A stretch of DNA of 35,635 nucleotides from a bacterium (GTDB lineage Bacteria > Planctomycetota > Planctomycetia > Planctomycetales > Planctomycetaceae). The position numbers and the translations under genes were made by a program. Where the stretch lies: NCBI GenBank assembly GCA_016124895.1, contig WGMU01000086.1, positions 1-35,635 on the forward strand, written 5' to 3'. Shown piece after piece: positions 7,615 to 17,500 of the stretch (position 1 is the stretch's first letter; every line of letters starts with the position of its first letter). The notes below the pieces were generated by a model. It was not told where the DNA came from. It made no database searches and saw only the letters and a program-made list of their open reading frames with translations.

Positions 7615-8937
7615 ATGATTATTTCCGAGCCGGTTGACGTAACTCACGTCCTGCTGGACGGCAGCTCGTTTGGCGCTGCCGAAGTTTCTGAACTGCAGCG
7701 GGCCGTCGCTCGCAATCCTCACGATGTTCGCCAGAAGTGCCAGACGCTCAGGGAGCGAATTGCGTCCGGCCAGGCGACTGATCGCAACCTCGCCGCGCTG
7801 GGAGTCGCGCTGCATATGCTGAGCGACCACAAATCGGCGGTCGACGTTCTTCAGCGCGTGTCCGGCAATGGCTTTGCAGATTTCTATCGTGGTCGATCGC
7901 TCCAGTCGCTCGAACGCTTTGACGATGCCGCAACAGCGTTTGCCGATGCCGAAAAGAACGGCTTCGACGCGGTCAACGCACTGCTGGCACGTGCCGGAGC
8001 TATCCGCCTGGCCGGACGAATTGACGAAGCAGAGCAACTCCTGAAAGCAAACGCACGAAGTGCAGTGACACGAGCCGACTACTCGTATCAGATGGGCGGA
8101 ATTCTGTCTGACCGCGGCGACACCTATGGAGCGATCGAATACTTCGAACGTGCCGTCGATATGGATCCGCATCACACAGCCGCGCTCTTCCGACTGGCTG
8201 CGTTGAACGCATCGTTCGGCAACGACAAGGAAGCGATCTCGCTTTATGAACGTTCGCTGTCGCGTCCGCCGTTTTATCTCGGAGCCCTGCTCAATCTGGG
8301 GCTGCTGTACGAGGACGCGGAGCGGTATGACGCGGCGGCCTTCTGCTTCCGTCGAGTGCTCGAATTCAACCCGCTGCACGATCGAGCACACCTTTATCTC
8401 AAGGACATTGAAGCGGCTGGCGACATGTTCTACGACGAGGATGCGATGCGGCGGCAGCGTGAGGAAGAGCAGGTCCTCAGCACGCCAATTGCTGACTTCG
8501 AACTGTCGGCGCGATCGCGCAACTGTCTCGACCGACTCGGAATCACAACGCTTGGCGACTTGACGCGAATTACTGAAGCCGAGCTGATGTCGAGCAAGAA
8601 CTTCGGTGAGACCTCACTGAACGAAGTCACCGAGATGATGCAGTCCCGCGGCCTGACCGTCGGACAGGATGTCATCGAAAAGAAAGCCGCACCGCAACAA
8701 CTCCGCCGGGAAGACCTGTCGGATGCTCAGCGCGCAATTTTCGACAACCCGGTCGCCGATCTGAACCTGTCCGTTCGCGCCCGCAAGGCGGTCTCTCGAC
8801 TGGGCATGGCAACGATTGGCGAATTGATGAACCGGACGCCGGACGAACTGCTCGGCATCCGCAACTTCGGAGTGACCTCGCTGAACGAAATCCGCCAGAA
8901 GCTCGCCGAACTGGGCGTTTCTCTGCGAAACGACTGA
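7615..8937 (+). CDS. TPR protein with two RNA polymerase alpha C-terminal domains
   Basis: A 440-residue protein. Residues about 60-270 are helical tetratricopeptide-type repeats, best seen at GDTYGAIEYFERAVDMDPHH and DAAAFCFRRVLEFNPLHDRA. Two separate copies of the RNA polymerase alpha C-terminal domain follow, at about 289-347 and 378-437. Judged against E. coli RpoA, copy 1 keeps the equivalents of R265, N268 and C269 (ARSRNCL) and of N294, G296 and S299 (NFGETSL). Copy 2 keeps R265, N294, G296 and S299 but has K in place of N268. Both have T in place of K298. The subunit assembly domain (alpha-NTD) is absent, so this is not RpoA. It may bind UP-element-like DNA or region 4 of sigma, but that is inference. 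The start is ATG 7615, with cgaggag 10 nt upstream; a GTG at 7573 is less likely. A strong terminator follows. Confidence 0.9.
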   Translation: MIISEPVDVTHVLLDGSSFGAAEVSELQRAVARNPHDVRQKCQTLRERIASGQATDRNLAALGVALHMLSDHKSAVDVLQRVSGNGFADFYRGRSLQSLERFDDAATAFADAEKNGFDAVNALLARAGAIRLAGRIDEAEQLLKANARSAVTRADYSYQMGGILSDRGDTYGAIEYFERAVDMDPHHTAALFRLAALNASFGNDKEAISLYERSLSRPPFYLGALLNLGLLYEDAERYDAAAFCFRRVLEFNPLHDRAHLYLKDIEAAGDMFYDEDAMRRQREEEQVLSTPIADFELSARSRNCLDRLGITTLGDLTRITEAELMSSKNFGETSLNEVTEMMQSRGLTVGQDVIEKKAAPQQLRREDLSDAQRAIFDNPVADLNLSVRARKAVSRLGMATIGELMNRTPDELLGIRNFGVTSLNEIRQKLAELGVSLRND

Positions 8938-8975
8938 GCTGAGCAGCAGCCAGCGAACCGGCACTTTGTGACCCG

Positions 8976-9015
8976 ACAGCCATGTCGAACGACCGTTCGG
9001 CATGGCTGTTTTTTT
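8976..9015 (+). terminator. Rho-independent terminator after the TPR/alpha-CTD gene
   Basis: A 15-bp stem (8976-8990 with 8995-9009, one G-U pair, loop gacc) is followed directly by seven Ts (9009-9015). It lies 38 bp after the stop codon and would end transcripts of the TPR/alpha-CTD gene and possibly of rpsR. Confidence 0.9.
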
Positions 9016-9169
9016 ATCAACAGGATTTCTCAACGGTTTCCCGGCACCGCCACTGAATTGGCGATGCCTGCTGTCTGGTCGAGTTCAAACGCTGTTGCTG
9101 TCTGTTGCGGCGTTCTGATAAAAGCCGCCACGGTTGTTCTTTGCCACCAAACGCGAAAGGGAAGTCGCG

Positions 9170-10027
9170 GTGCCCCACACAGTTTCATCTGCATCGCTGT
9201 CGACTCGCGTCCGACGGACACCGTTGCTGCTGGCGGGATTGTTGCCGTGCCTGCTGGCAGCAGCCGCGTCAATCGCTGGCCCGCGTCCCGCGGCGTCGGC
9301 TCGCGGGTCTGGCCACTCACCCATCGCATTTCACCAGTACATGGTCAACCTGGGCGAAGTACCAGCAAAACGGAATCACTATGGCCGTTTTGCCTTCACG
9401 AATCGCGGTGCTGAGCCGATCGAGATTCGCCGGCTGACGACAAGCTGTGGCTGCTTGAGTGACCACATGGAGAAGCGGGTCTTCGAGCCTGGCGAAACCG
9501 GCGAGTTGCTGTTGCGAATCCAGGCAGCAAATCAAATCCCAGGATCAAAAGAGTACACCTGCAAGGTCATCAGCGGACCGGTCGGCAATCCCGACCGATC
9601 ATGGTCAACCGATCTCGTCTTTCGCATCGTCCTGCCCGAGCAGTCGGTCACACTGAATCCGAGAGCCCTGATCGTCCATCAGTTCAATTCCGAACCAACT
9701 CGCAACATCGTCAGCCTGCTTGACACACGCGGAAGCCCGCTGCGCGTCAAGCGAGTTGAGTGCGACACCCCGTTCGTTTCGGTGTCACTGCTCCCGCACG
9801 AGGAACTCAGGCCGGAAGATGTCGAGTACGGCGTCGTGCAGCAGATTGAAGTCGTTGTCGGCGCCACCCCGCCCGGACAGCACGACATTTCCGTGCGTGT
9901 CGTCACAGACGATCCCGAATTCGATGTCGTGAAGATTCCGGTCCGTGTTTACGGGCCGGCGGAGCCTGCAACGTCAGTGGACGTTTCGTCGTCAACGTCA
10001 AACGACGAACCACCGTTTATTGAGTAA
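9170..10027 (+). CDS. Secreted DUF1573 domain protein
   Basis: A 285-residue exported protein. The N-terminus has an arginine-rich start and a hydrophobic segment (LLLAGLLPCLLAAAASIAG, about 19-37) that fits a signal peptide. A DUF1573 Ig-like beta domain follows, with the signature TTSCGCL (91-96) after a FTNRGAEPIEI strand. A second beta-sandwich-like part (about 165-265) includes LRVKRVECDTPFVSV. DUF1573 proteins are abundant in planctomycetes and Bacteroidetes, and their function is unknown. The start was set at GTG 9170 because aaaggga lies about 7 nt upstream and the signal peptide begins soon after; a TTG at 9134 would add 12 residues. The next secreted protein starts 46 bp downstream, suggesting an operon. 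Confidence 0.82.
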   Translation: MPHTVSSASLSTRVRRTPLLLAGLLPCLLAAAASIAGPRPAASARGSGHSPIAFHQYMVNLGEVPAKRNHYGRFAFTNRGAEPIEIRRLTTSCGCLSDHMEKRVFEPGETGELLLRIQAANQIPGSKEYTCKVISGPVGNPDRSWSTDLVFRIVLPEQSVTLNPRALIVHQFNSEPTRNIVSLLDTRGSPLRVKRVECDTPFVSVSLLPHEELRPEDVEYGVVQQIEVVVGATPPGQHDISVRVVTDDPEFDVVKIPVRVYGPAEPATSVDVSSSTSNDEPPFIE

Positions 10028-10073
10028 GTCGGTTCCCGGCATCCGATCGCCACTAAACCGGAGTCGAACCAGC

Positions 10074-11087
10074 ATGTTCCTGTTCCGCGGTTTCCGTCTC
10101 ACAACTGCGTTTGTTGTCCTCCTGATATCGTCTGAATTCTCATCAGCCGAGGAAACACGCGCAGTCCGCGACGATCAAACTCCGTCAGGTCAGTCGACAG
10201 CGGACTCGGCCGCCGACACCGAGCTGCAGACCGTACTGCTGCGTTATCGATTCAGGCCAGGACAGTTCGTGCATTACCAGGTCGAATCGACCTCGAAAAT
10301 GACGCTGCAGGCGAAACAAGACACGCAGACTCTGACTGAAAAACGCAGCACGCGCAAACATTATCGTGTCGTCTCGGTCGGCGAAGACGGCGACGCCGTG
10401 CTGGAACCCGTGATCGATCACGTCGTCATGGAAGCACAGTCGGACACACAGGAGAAGATCGTTTTTGACAGCGATTCTTCTGACCCTGCGCCGCCACAGT
10501 TCGCCAAAGTCAATGAAACCGTGGGCCGCGTGCTCACGCGAGTTCGATACACACCGCGCGGAGACGTCGACGAGATCATCCGGGTAGCGACAGATCGCGA
10601 CGTCAACGCTGGCGATGTCGAGACGCACAAGTTTCTGATTGCATTTCCAGAACAGCCGATTCAATGCGGCGAGAGCTGGGACGATGACTTCACTGTGCAG
10701 GTTTCGGTCAGCGGCGACTTCAAGAAACCACTTTACAAGTCAGTAACAATCCGCCGCCGATACACCCTGGAATCGATTGACGACGATACCGCCAGAATCA
10801 GCTTCAGCACGTATCCGCTTTCCGTCGATCGCGATCCGCAGATTCAGTTACAACTCGTTCAACGATCACTGAGCGGCCAGGTCGACTTCGACCTTCAGCA
10901 GGGAGTCATTCGCAAGTGGTCGAGCAGCGGCTCCGGCCAGGTTTTCAATCCTTTCGGCCCGAGTTCGTCCGCCCAGGCCAGCTCATCGAATGTCGAGCGA
11001 CTTGTCACAGCCGCCAGGCCACGACCGAAAGGACCGATTGGTCCGCAACTGCCGAGTCAGACATCTGCTCCCGGGGCCGGTGACTGA
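10074..11087 (+). CDS. Secreted protein of unknown function
   Basis: A 337-residue protein with a signal peptide (MFLFRGFRLTTAFVVLLIS, cleavage likely after FSSA at about residue 25). The mature part begins with an acidic low-complexity stretch. A beta-rich region follows, with a RYRFRPGQFVHYQV-type opening strand and a SWDDDF motif. It ends in a Ser/Pro-rich tail. The opening (L-x-Y-x-F-x-x-G-x) is reminiscent of planctomycete secreted families such as DUF6263, but I cannot confirm membership. The start was set at ATG 10074 because the signal peptide starts exactly there; the frame extends upstream without a plausible N-terminus. It lies between the DUF1573 gene and glpD on the same strand with short gaps (46 and 51 bp), so one transcript is likely. 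Confidence 0.72.
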   Translation: MFLFRGFRLTTAFVVLLISSEFSSAEETRAVRDDQTPSGQSTADSAADTELQTVLLRYRFRPGQFVHYQVESTSKMTLQAKQDTQTLTEKRSTRKHYRVVSVGEDGDAVLEPVIDHVVMEAQSDTQEKIVFDSDSSDPAPPQFAKVNETVGRVLTRVRYTPRGDVDEIIRVATDRDVNAGDVETHKFLIAFPEQPIQCGESWDDDFTVQVSVSGDFKKPLYKSVTIRRRYTLESIDDDTARISFSTYPLSVDRDPQIQLQLVQRSLSGQVDFDLQQGVIRKWSSSGSGQVFNPFGPSSSAQASSSNVERLVTAARPRPKGPIGPQLPSQTSAPGAGD

Positions 11088-11138
11088 GTTGCGCGAGCAC
11101 TCCCATTGGACCGGTCAGGCAGAGTGAGTGAGGCCTCC

Positions 11139-12854
11139 ATGCAGCCGGTTGTCATTCTTGGTGCCGGAATCAACGGAGCGGCTGTTGCTCGCGATCTGGC
11201 GATCAATGGCGTGCCTGTACTGATCGTCGAATCCGGAGATGTTGCTCAGGGAGCAACGTCGCGATCATCGCGACTGATTCACGGTGGACTGCGATATCTT
11301 GAATATCGCGATCTGAGGCTCGTCCGGGAATCTCTGGCGGAACGCGAGCGTCTGCTGAAGACCGCGCCACAGTTCGTCCGTCCCATATGTCTGCATATTC
11401 CGGTGAGCCGAGCCATCGGCGGCCTGACGTCCGCTGCCATCAGATTCAGCGGCCTGTCGGCAACTCAGTTCGGACAGTCACTGCTGCGACGCTGCCACTC
11501 ACCGCGCGGACTGATTGCCGTACGCTTCGGTCTGTGGTTGTATGACCTGTTGGCACGAGGATCGTCACTGCCGCGTCATTCGGTTCAGCATTCAGGTGGC
11601 GGGAAGCGCGGCTGGCAGTGCGCGTACTGGGATGCCCAGTTGGAGTTTCCTGAGCGGTTTGTCCTGTCCATGCTGCACGACGCTCAGGCGGCGGCAGAGG
11701 AACTCGGTATTGAGTTTCGAGTTCTGACGCGACATCGCCTCCGGATCTCCCGTGGAAACGTCGCCATCGAGCCGATCGCCCCTCAAGCAAACGTTCTCGC
11801 ACAGAGTTCCACAGTTGACGACCGGCCAATCACGCTGCGGCCGTCGCTTGTGATCAACGCGACCGGAGCCTGGGGAGACGCAACGCTGCAGTCGCTCGGC
11901 GTTAAGCAGCCGCCGCTCTTCGCCGGAACACGCGGCAGCCACCTCTTCACAACACACGCTCCATTGCGACACCTCGTCGACGACGGTGGCATTTATGCAG
12001 AAGCCGGAGATGGCCGGCTGGTGTTTATACTGCCCCTGGGTCGGGGTGTTCTGATTGGAACAACCGATCTGCCTCACGCCGGCTCGCCAGGCGACGCTGT
12101 CGCGACTGACGACGAAGTCACGTACCTGCTCGACATGGTGAATTCAGTTCTGCCGGAAGCTGACCTGCGGCACGAACATGTTGAGGTCCGCCACGCTGGT
12201 GTTCGCCCGCTGCCGCGAACGCCAGATCGATCGGCGGCGGCCGTCCCTCGCGGGCATACCGTGTCCTGGTCAGATTCGGACGGGGTGCCGATCGCCACAC
12301 TGATTGGCGGCAAACTGACGACGTGTCGCCAGCTTGCAGAAGAAGTTTCCGACGCCGTGTTCCGTCGCCAGGGACTGTTGCGTCAACATTCGACGATCGA
12401 CCGACCATTGCCCGGCCATCCAGCGAACAGGACTGGCGAAAGCCGGCCGATTGCCCCCAACACGTCATTCGGCACTGGTGTTGACGAGCCAGACCACCGC
12501 GAAATTACTGCTGAGCAGGCTCAGACGATTCGACGTCTGGTCGGTGAGCGGCTTGACGAAATCTGCTTCGCAAAAGACTTCAAACCCGCTAATGGCACTG
12601 ACAACCTGACGGGAACGACGATTCCGCGCGGCTTCGTACGCTGGTCAATTCGCCGCGAATGGGTCACGCAGTTGAATGATCTCGTCGAGCGGCGGTTAAT
12701 GCTCGTCTTCGAGCCCGAACTGCAGCAAGCCACGCTCGAAGAACTCGCCGATCTGCTTGTTGCCGAAGGACGACTTGCTCAACCTGACCGTGATGCTGAG
12801 ATCGAACGATCAATCAGCTTGCTTGAGCGATTTCAGGGGAAGCGAGTCGTGTGA
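11139..12854 (+). CDS. glpD: FAD-dependent glycerol-3-phosphate dehydrogenase
   Basis: A 571-residue flavoprotein of the GlpD/GlpA DAO family. It oxidises sn-glycerol 3-phosphate to dihydroxyacetone phosphate at the inner membrane and passes electrons to quinone. The FAD-binding GAGING motif is at 8-13 and the family signature ATSRSSRLIHGGLRYLE at 39-55. A further FAD/substrate segment includes TRGSHLF and GVLIGTTDLPH. The C-terminal helical DAO_C domain ends the protein, with WVTQLNDLVERRLML as its landmark. The length fits the family. The start is ATG 11139, five residues before the Rossmann motif; a TTG at 11106 would add 11 unlikely residues. No glpF, glpK or glpR gene is nearby. The gene converges on the DUF1501 gene. 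Confidence 0.9.
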   Translation: MQPVVILGAGINGAAVARDLAINGVPVLIVESGDVAQGATSRSSRLIHGGLRYLEYRDLRLVRESLAERERLLKTAPQFVRPICLHIPVSRAIGGLTSAAIRFSGLSATQFGQSLLRRCHSPRGLIAVRFGLWLYDLLARGSSLPRHSVQHSGGGKRGWQCAYWDAQLEFPERFVLSMLHDAQAAAEELGIEFRVLTRHRLRISRGNVAIEPIAPQANVLAQSSTVDDRPITLRPSLVINATGAWGDATLQSLGVKQPPLFAGTRGSHLFTTHAPLRHLVDDGGIYAEAGDGRLVFILPLGRGVLIGTTDLPHAGSPGDAVATDDEVTYLLDMVNSVLPEADLRHEHVEVRHAGVRPLPRTPDRSAAAVPRGHTVSWSDSDGVPIATLIGGKLTTCRQLAEEVSDAVFRRQGLLRQHSTIDRPLPGHPANRTGESRPIAPNTSFGTGVDEPDHREITAEQAQTIRRLVGERLDEICFAKDFKPANGTDNLTGTTIPRGFVRWSIRREWVTQLNDLVERRLMLVFEPELQQATLEELADLLVAEGRLAQPDRDAEIERSISLLERFQGKRVV

Positions 12855-12980
12855 GATTCAGCCTGACAGAGCACAATCATCATTGATCGCAACTCCTCTG
12901 CGTGCGTGCCTGGCCTGTCGACTGCATCCTGACTTGTTTCAACAGCGGAATACGAAGCGGGACTTGCTCAACCTCGTGTC

Positions 12981-13023
12981 ACAAAACAGGCCGGCTGGAT
13001 CAGCAACGATCGAGCCGGCCTGT
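12981..13023 (-). terminator. Terminator for the DUF1501 operon
   Basis: A perfect 11-bp stem (12986-12996 with 13013-13023) has an inner gatc/gatc stem. Read on the minus strand, it is followed by ttttgt. It sits 31 bp past the DUF1501 stop codon and between convergent genes, so it may also stop glpD transcripts. The T-run on the plus strand is absent, so termination in that direction would be weaker. Confidence 0.7.
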
Positions 13024-13054
13024 GAGTCGCCAAAGGCACTGGCCACCGAGCCAG

Positions 13055-14524
13055 CTATGCAAACAGAGCCGGAACGTGCTCAGCCTTCACCAGTTCGCGG
13101 GGCTGGTTCAGGTGGTTGTAAACGACGGTCTGCGGATTGATCCCGAATGCGTGGTACATCGATGCCAGCAGTTCGCCAGGATGAACGGGATCCCGCAACG
13201 GTGCCGATCCGGTCTGGTCGGATTCGCCGTGAACGTAACCACGTTTCGTGCCGGCTCCGGCAACGATGCCGGTGTAGCAGTACGGCCAGTGATCACGGCC
13301 GTCGTCCGAGTTGTTATTACCGGACGTGCTGACACCACGCTGCGGGCTGCGACCGAATTCGCCGATTGCAACGACCAGCGTTTCTTCCAGCATTCCGCGT
13401 TCATCGAGATCGCTGATCAGTGCGGAAAGCCCTACGTCGAGCATTGGAGCCGACTGATTCTTCATTCGCTGCGACAGTCCACTGTGGACGTCCCACGAGT
13501 GATTGTTCGAGTTCGCGACCTTCGGCCAGACGACCTCGACGACGCGAGTGCCGGCTTCGACCAGGCGGCGAGCCAGGAGACAGGAATCGCCGAACGTGTT
13601 GCGACCGTACCGCTGGCGGATCTCAGAGGATTCAGCATCAAGATCAAACGCTTCGCGGGCCTTGCCTGACACGATCAGGTTCAGTGCCCGGTCATAGTAC
13701 TCGTTGAGCGTGTAGTCCCTGACAGCTTCGTCGACGACTTTCATCCGCTTGACAATTGAGTCACGCAGCTTCGCCCGGCGTTCGAGCCGCGTGGCGAAGA
13801 CGTCCGGTCGAAGCTGCAGGTCATCCACCTTGATCTTCGACATCTTGGACATATCCATATCGTCACCCGGCGGGTACAGCGTGTACGGATCAAATGCCCG
13901 GCCGAGAAAACCTGCGGTGCCGCCTTTGCCCACGACGTTCGATTCCTGCAGCGGACGCGGCAGCATCACAAACGGCAGCATCGGCTCGGTCGGCGGTTTG
14001 ATGCGGATGATGTTCGAGCCGAAGTTCGGGAAGTCCTTCGGATCCGGCGGTTCAAGCTGGCCCGATGGGCTGACTTTGTCCGTCGTGTAACCAGTCATCA
14101 TCTGGTAAATGGCCGCCGTGTGGTTGAACAGCCCGTTCGGCGTGTAACTCATCGACCGGATCATCGTGAACCGGTCATTGACCTGAGCCAGATTCGGCAG
14201 CAGTTCGCTGAACTGGATACCGGGCAGTTTTGTATCGATCGGCTTGAAGACGGACTTCACGTTGTCCGGCACGTTGATTTTTGGATCCCACAGATCCAGG
14301 TGAGAGGGTCCGCCCTGCAGATAGCACATGATAATGTGCTTCGCCCTGCCCCAGCCGGCACCGCCGCCAGTGCCAGCAGTCTTCGCGTCCGCCTGAAGCT
14401 GCAGTGCTCCACCGAGTGTCAGCCCGAGCACGCCCGAGCCACCAACTCGTAAGACATCGCGTCGCGACACACCCAGTCCGCTGTCACACAGATCGCGTCC
14501 AGGTTCTCCAGCAATTCTCCACAT
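13055..14524 (-). CDS. DUF1501 secreted protein with Tat signal
   Basis: A 489-residue DUF1501 protein, a family with an alkaline-phosphatase/sulfatase-like fold that is massively expanded in planctomycetes. Its biological role is unknown. A twin-arginine signal is visible ([10 protein letters not shown], 20-29, then a [11 protein letters not shown] hydrophobic core). Family landmarks include the segment [46 protein letters not shown] and the GEFGRSP motif. [13 protein letters not shown] stretch also matches the family. The ATG at 14524 has gaggaa about 8 nt upstream. It starts only 56 bp after the end of the PSCyt/DUF1549/DUF1553 gene on the same strand, the classic planctomycete gene pair, so the two are probably co-transcribed and act together outside the cytoplasm. 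Confidence 0.94.
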   Translation of the reverse strand: MWRIAGEPGRDLCDSGLGVSRRDVLRVGGSGVLGLTLGGALQLQADAKTAGTGGGAGWGRAKHIIMCYLQGGPSHLDLWDPKINVPDNVKSVFKPIDTKLPGIQFSELLPNLAQVNDRFTMIRSMSYTPNGLFNHTAAIYQMMTGYTTDKVSPSGQLEPPDPKDFPNFGSNIIRIKPPTEPMLPFVMLPRPLQESNVVGKGGTAGFLGRAFDPYTLYPPGDDMDMSKMSKIKVDDLQLRPDVFATRLERRAKLRDSIVKRMKVVDEAVRDYTLNEYYDRALNLIVSGKAREAFDLDAESSEIRQRYGRNTFGDSCLLARRLVEAGTRVVEVVWPKVANSNNHSWDVHSGLSQRMKNQSAPMLDVGLSALISDLDERGMLEETLVVAIGEFGRSPQRGVSTSGNNNSDDGRDHWPYCYTGIVAGAGTKRGYVHGESDQTGSAPLRDPVHPGELLASMYHAFGINPQTVVYNHLNQPRELVKAEHVPALFA

Positions 14525-14580
14525 GGTTCAATTCCTCAAACAGAGCCGCAGCGGTTTGATGGTTTCGGTCAGCTGTGCTG

Positions 14581-17500
14581 CTAGTGATTGAACAGGAACT
14601 CCGGTGAGTTGATCAATGCCCAGGCGAGATCCTGAGCGGCGGTCAGGCGGACGGCGGAAGCCTGTTGCTTGCTGAACTCGCTGTCCTTCCGCAGTTGCAG
14701 CAGTTGCGGGTCGTCCTGAACGGGACGGCTCACGAACTGCAGCGTTGATTTGCGTTTCGTCACACCTGGATCTTCGGGGACCGGCTGCTTCGCTTCGGCA
14801 ATCGACTTGTTGCGATTGAACAGTCCCGTATCCGACTTGCGGAACCAGTCCAGCAGTGTGGCCTTCTGAGCGTCGGTTCGTTGCGCGTCTTCGACAGCGG
14901 CGATGGCACTGAGGCTTTCCGGCAGACTGAGGCCGGGGCTCTTTGTCGTCGTGGCTGAAATGCGGAAGCGGCCCAGCAGATGTTCTTTGGCATCGTGATT
15001 CTGGTGAATGATCAGTTTCAGCGTCGTGCTCTCGTCAGAGCCGATCGGTTCTTTTGTTTCAAACGTCAGCCAGTGAACAACCCCGCCAGCGGGGTGCAGT
15101 GCCCAGGCATTCTGATTGCCGGCGTTGCCGTCAACGGTCAGAGCGGCGTTGAAACCTTCCTGCAGGAAGTCCGCCTGTGCGTTCTGCAGAGCGACCTTCT
15201 TGAGTTCGTTCGGTTTGGCCGACGAGCCGGCATGCAGCTCAAATTCCGTCACGACAAAATTGCCGTTTTCCGGTATGCCGGGGCCGACGCCTTTCTCTTT
15301 CTGATACGGCAGGGCTTCAATCCGGAATCCGGTAATGCCTTTCAAGGTTGTCTTCAGCGTCACTGTGTACGCACCCTTGTCTGCCTTCCCGCTGGCCTGA
15401 ATCGAGCGGTCATCGAGCCGTTCGAGCGTAATGCCATTCACCGCTTCCAGCTTCTCGGCTTCCAGCGGGAACCATTCCGTGTCACCGCCCTGCTTCAGAC
15501 GATTGGCTGCGTGAGTCGGAAGCTGCTCTTCGTAGGTCTTGAGGTCAGCTTCCGCCTTCGCGATCCGCTCATCACGCTGCTTGTTCAGCTCGGCAACCTT
15601 CGGCGAAATCTCTTTTTCGTAGGCTTCGAGGTCGCCCTTCGCGACGGAGATCTCCTGCTCGCGCTGCAGTTCGCGCTTCGGCTTCTCAGTCTTCCACCAG
15701 TCCTCTCGCGCAGCAAGCTGCTCATGCAGCCGTTTGTCGTCGTCGCCGATCGTCTGCATCGAGGCGAGGACCGCGTCTACTTCCTCCTGTTCAGCCGGGC
15801 GATTCAGGATGCGCAGGAAGAGTTCGTTGATGAGTTTCGCATTGTCACTCTCGTCGGTGACGAGTTTCGCGATTGCGTTTTTCGGATCAGAGATGGCGTT
15901 ACCGACTGTCGGGCCACTGACGAGCGCCATAACCGGGCCGAGCGCGACGCCCGACGATCGTTCACATTCACAGGCGCTCTCGCGAGCCGGACGGCCGAAG
16001 TTCGACAGGAATCCATCCGGCAGTTTGACGCCGGAGTCCGGGATCTGTTGTGCTCGCGTCCCGGCAGCAACGCCCGGAATGTTCGGCGTCGAACCCGTCA
16101 CACGGTGGATCGCGTCAAACAGAGCTTCGGCCGTCAGGCGTTTCGGCACGGCGTGCGAGTAATTCGTCTTGTCATCAGCGTTCCACTCATTGGTCGCCAT
16201 CGACAACTGGTAGGTTCGTGACTGGCAGATGTTGCGCATCAGCTCACGGACGTTGAAACCGCTGGCGATGAACTTCTGCGTGAGATCATCCAGCAGTTCG
16301 GGGTTCGTTGGCGGATTGCCGGCCCGGATGTCGTCGAGCGGCTCGATCAAGCCAACGCCGAGCAGGTATCCCCAGATGCGGTTCACGTAGCTCTTCGCAA
16401 AGTACTGGTTGTCCGGCGAAGTAATCCAGGCGGCGAGTTCCTGCCGCCGCGACGCGTGCTCGGGAGCCTGAAAGTCGCAGTCGTACGGGAACTCCGGAGC
16501 GGTCACTGCGCCCGTCCGGTCGTGCGTAACCTCACCGTCTTTCTTATCGAACACGACTTCGTACAGCGGCTTCGCGCCTTCCACGGCCGTCCCGCCGATC
16601 TTGCGGTCGCCCGATGCCGGATCGTTCTTCAGGCCAAACTGAGCAAAGAACGCAGCCGTCTGGTAATACTGGTCCTGAGTCCAACGCTCGAACGGGTGAT
16701 CGTGGCACTTGTTGCAGTTGAAGCGGACCGCCAGCCAGAGATGTGTCGTGTTCTCCATCGTGTCCTGCGGCGTGCGCAGAATCTTGAAGTACGCCGCCGC
16801 CGGGTTGTCCCTGTTCGACCCTTCCGCCGTCAGGATCTTCCTCGCGAATTCGTCGTACGGCGTATTGGACGCAACTTCGTTGCGAATCCAGTCGCGGAAC
16901 GCTTTCGCGCCTTCGGGAGCCAGGAACTTCCGGTTGACCTGCAACAGGTCGGCCCACTTGTTGGTCCAGTGATCCACGAAATCGTCCGTGCCGATCAGCT
17001 TGTCGATCAACTCGTACCGTTTGGTTTTCGTATCTCGTCCGTCAGCGAGGAACGCTTTGACGTCGTCCGCCATCGGCGGCAGACCGGTCAGATCGAGATA
17101 AATTCGACGAATGAATTCGGCGTCCGAACACAGGCCCGACGGGCGAATCTTCATGCGTTCGAGTTTGCTGGCGACAAATCCGTCGATGAAGTTCCAGCTT
17201 TCCGGAGCTTCCCAGACAAAGCCACTGCGATCGCCCATCGCCGTCAGCGTTGTCGCGTCATAGCGGCCTTCGTAGCGGGCGAGAATCGGTGCTTCACCAC
17301 GCCGCTCCGTCTTGACCAGACCACCGATCTGCGTCTTCGCGACATCGGTATTGCCGCTTTCAATGAAGGCTTCATTCGTGACGTCACGGACGTCACCGTT
17401 CGAGTACGTCGCCAGAACCTTCATCTGCTGCGTCTCGCCGATCTTCTGCACGACCGGGTTTTCCGGAGTCACTTCAATCGACGCGACCTGAGGCGAAGTC

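Noticed and set aside
14980-16221. Plus-strand frame of 413 codons, and a similar one at 16456-17778, opposite the giant PSCyt gene
   Set aside because: Both lie fully inside a well-supported gene on the other strand and are expected by chance in GC-rich DNA.
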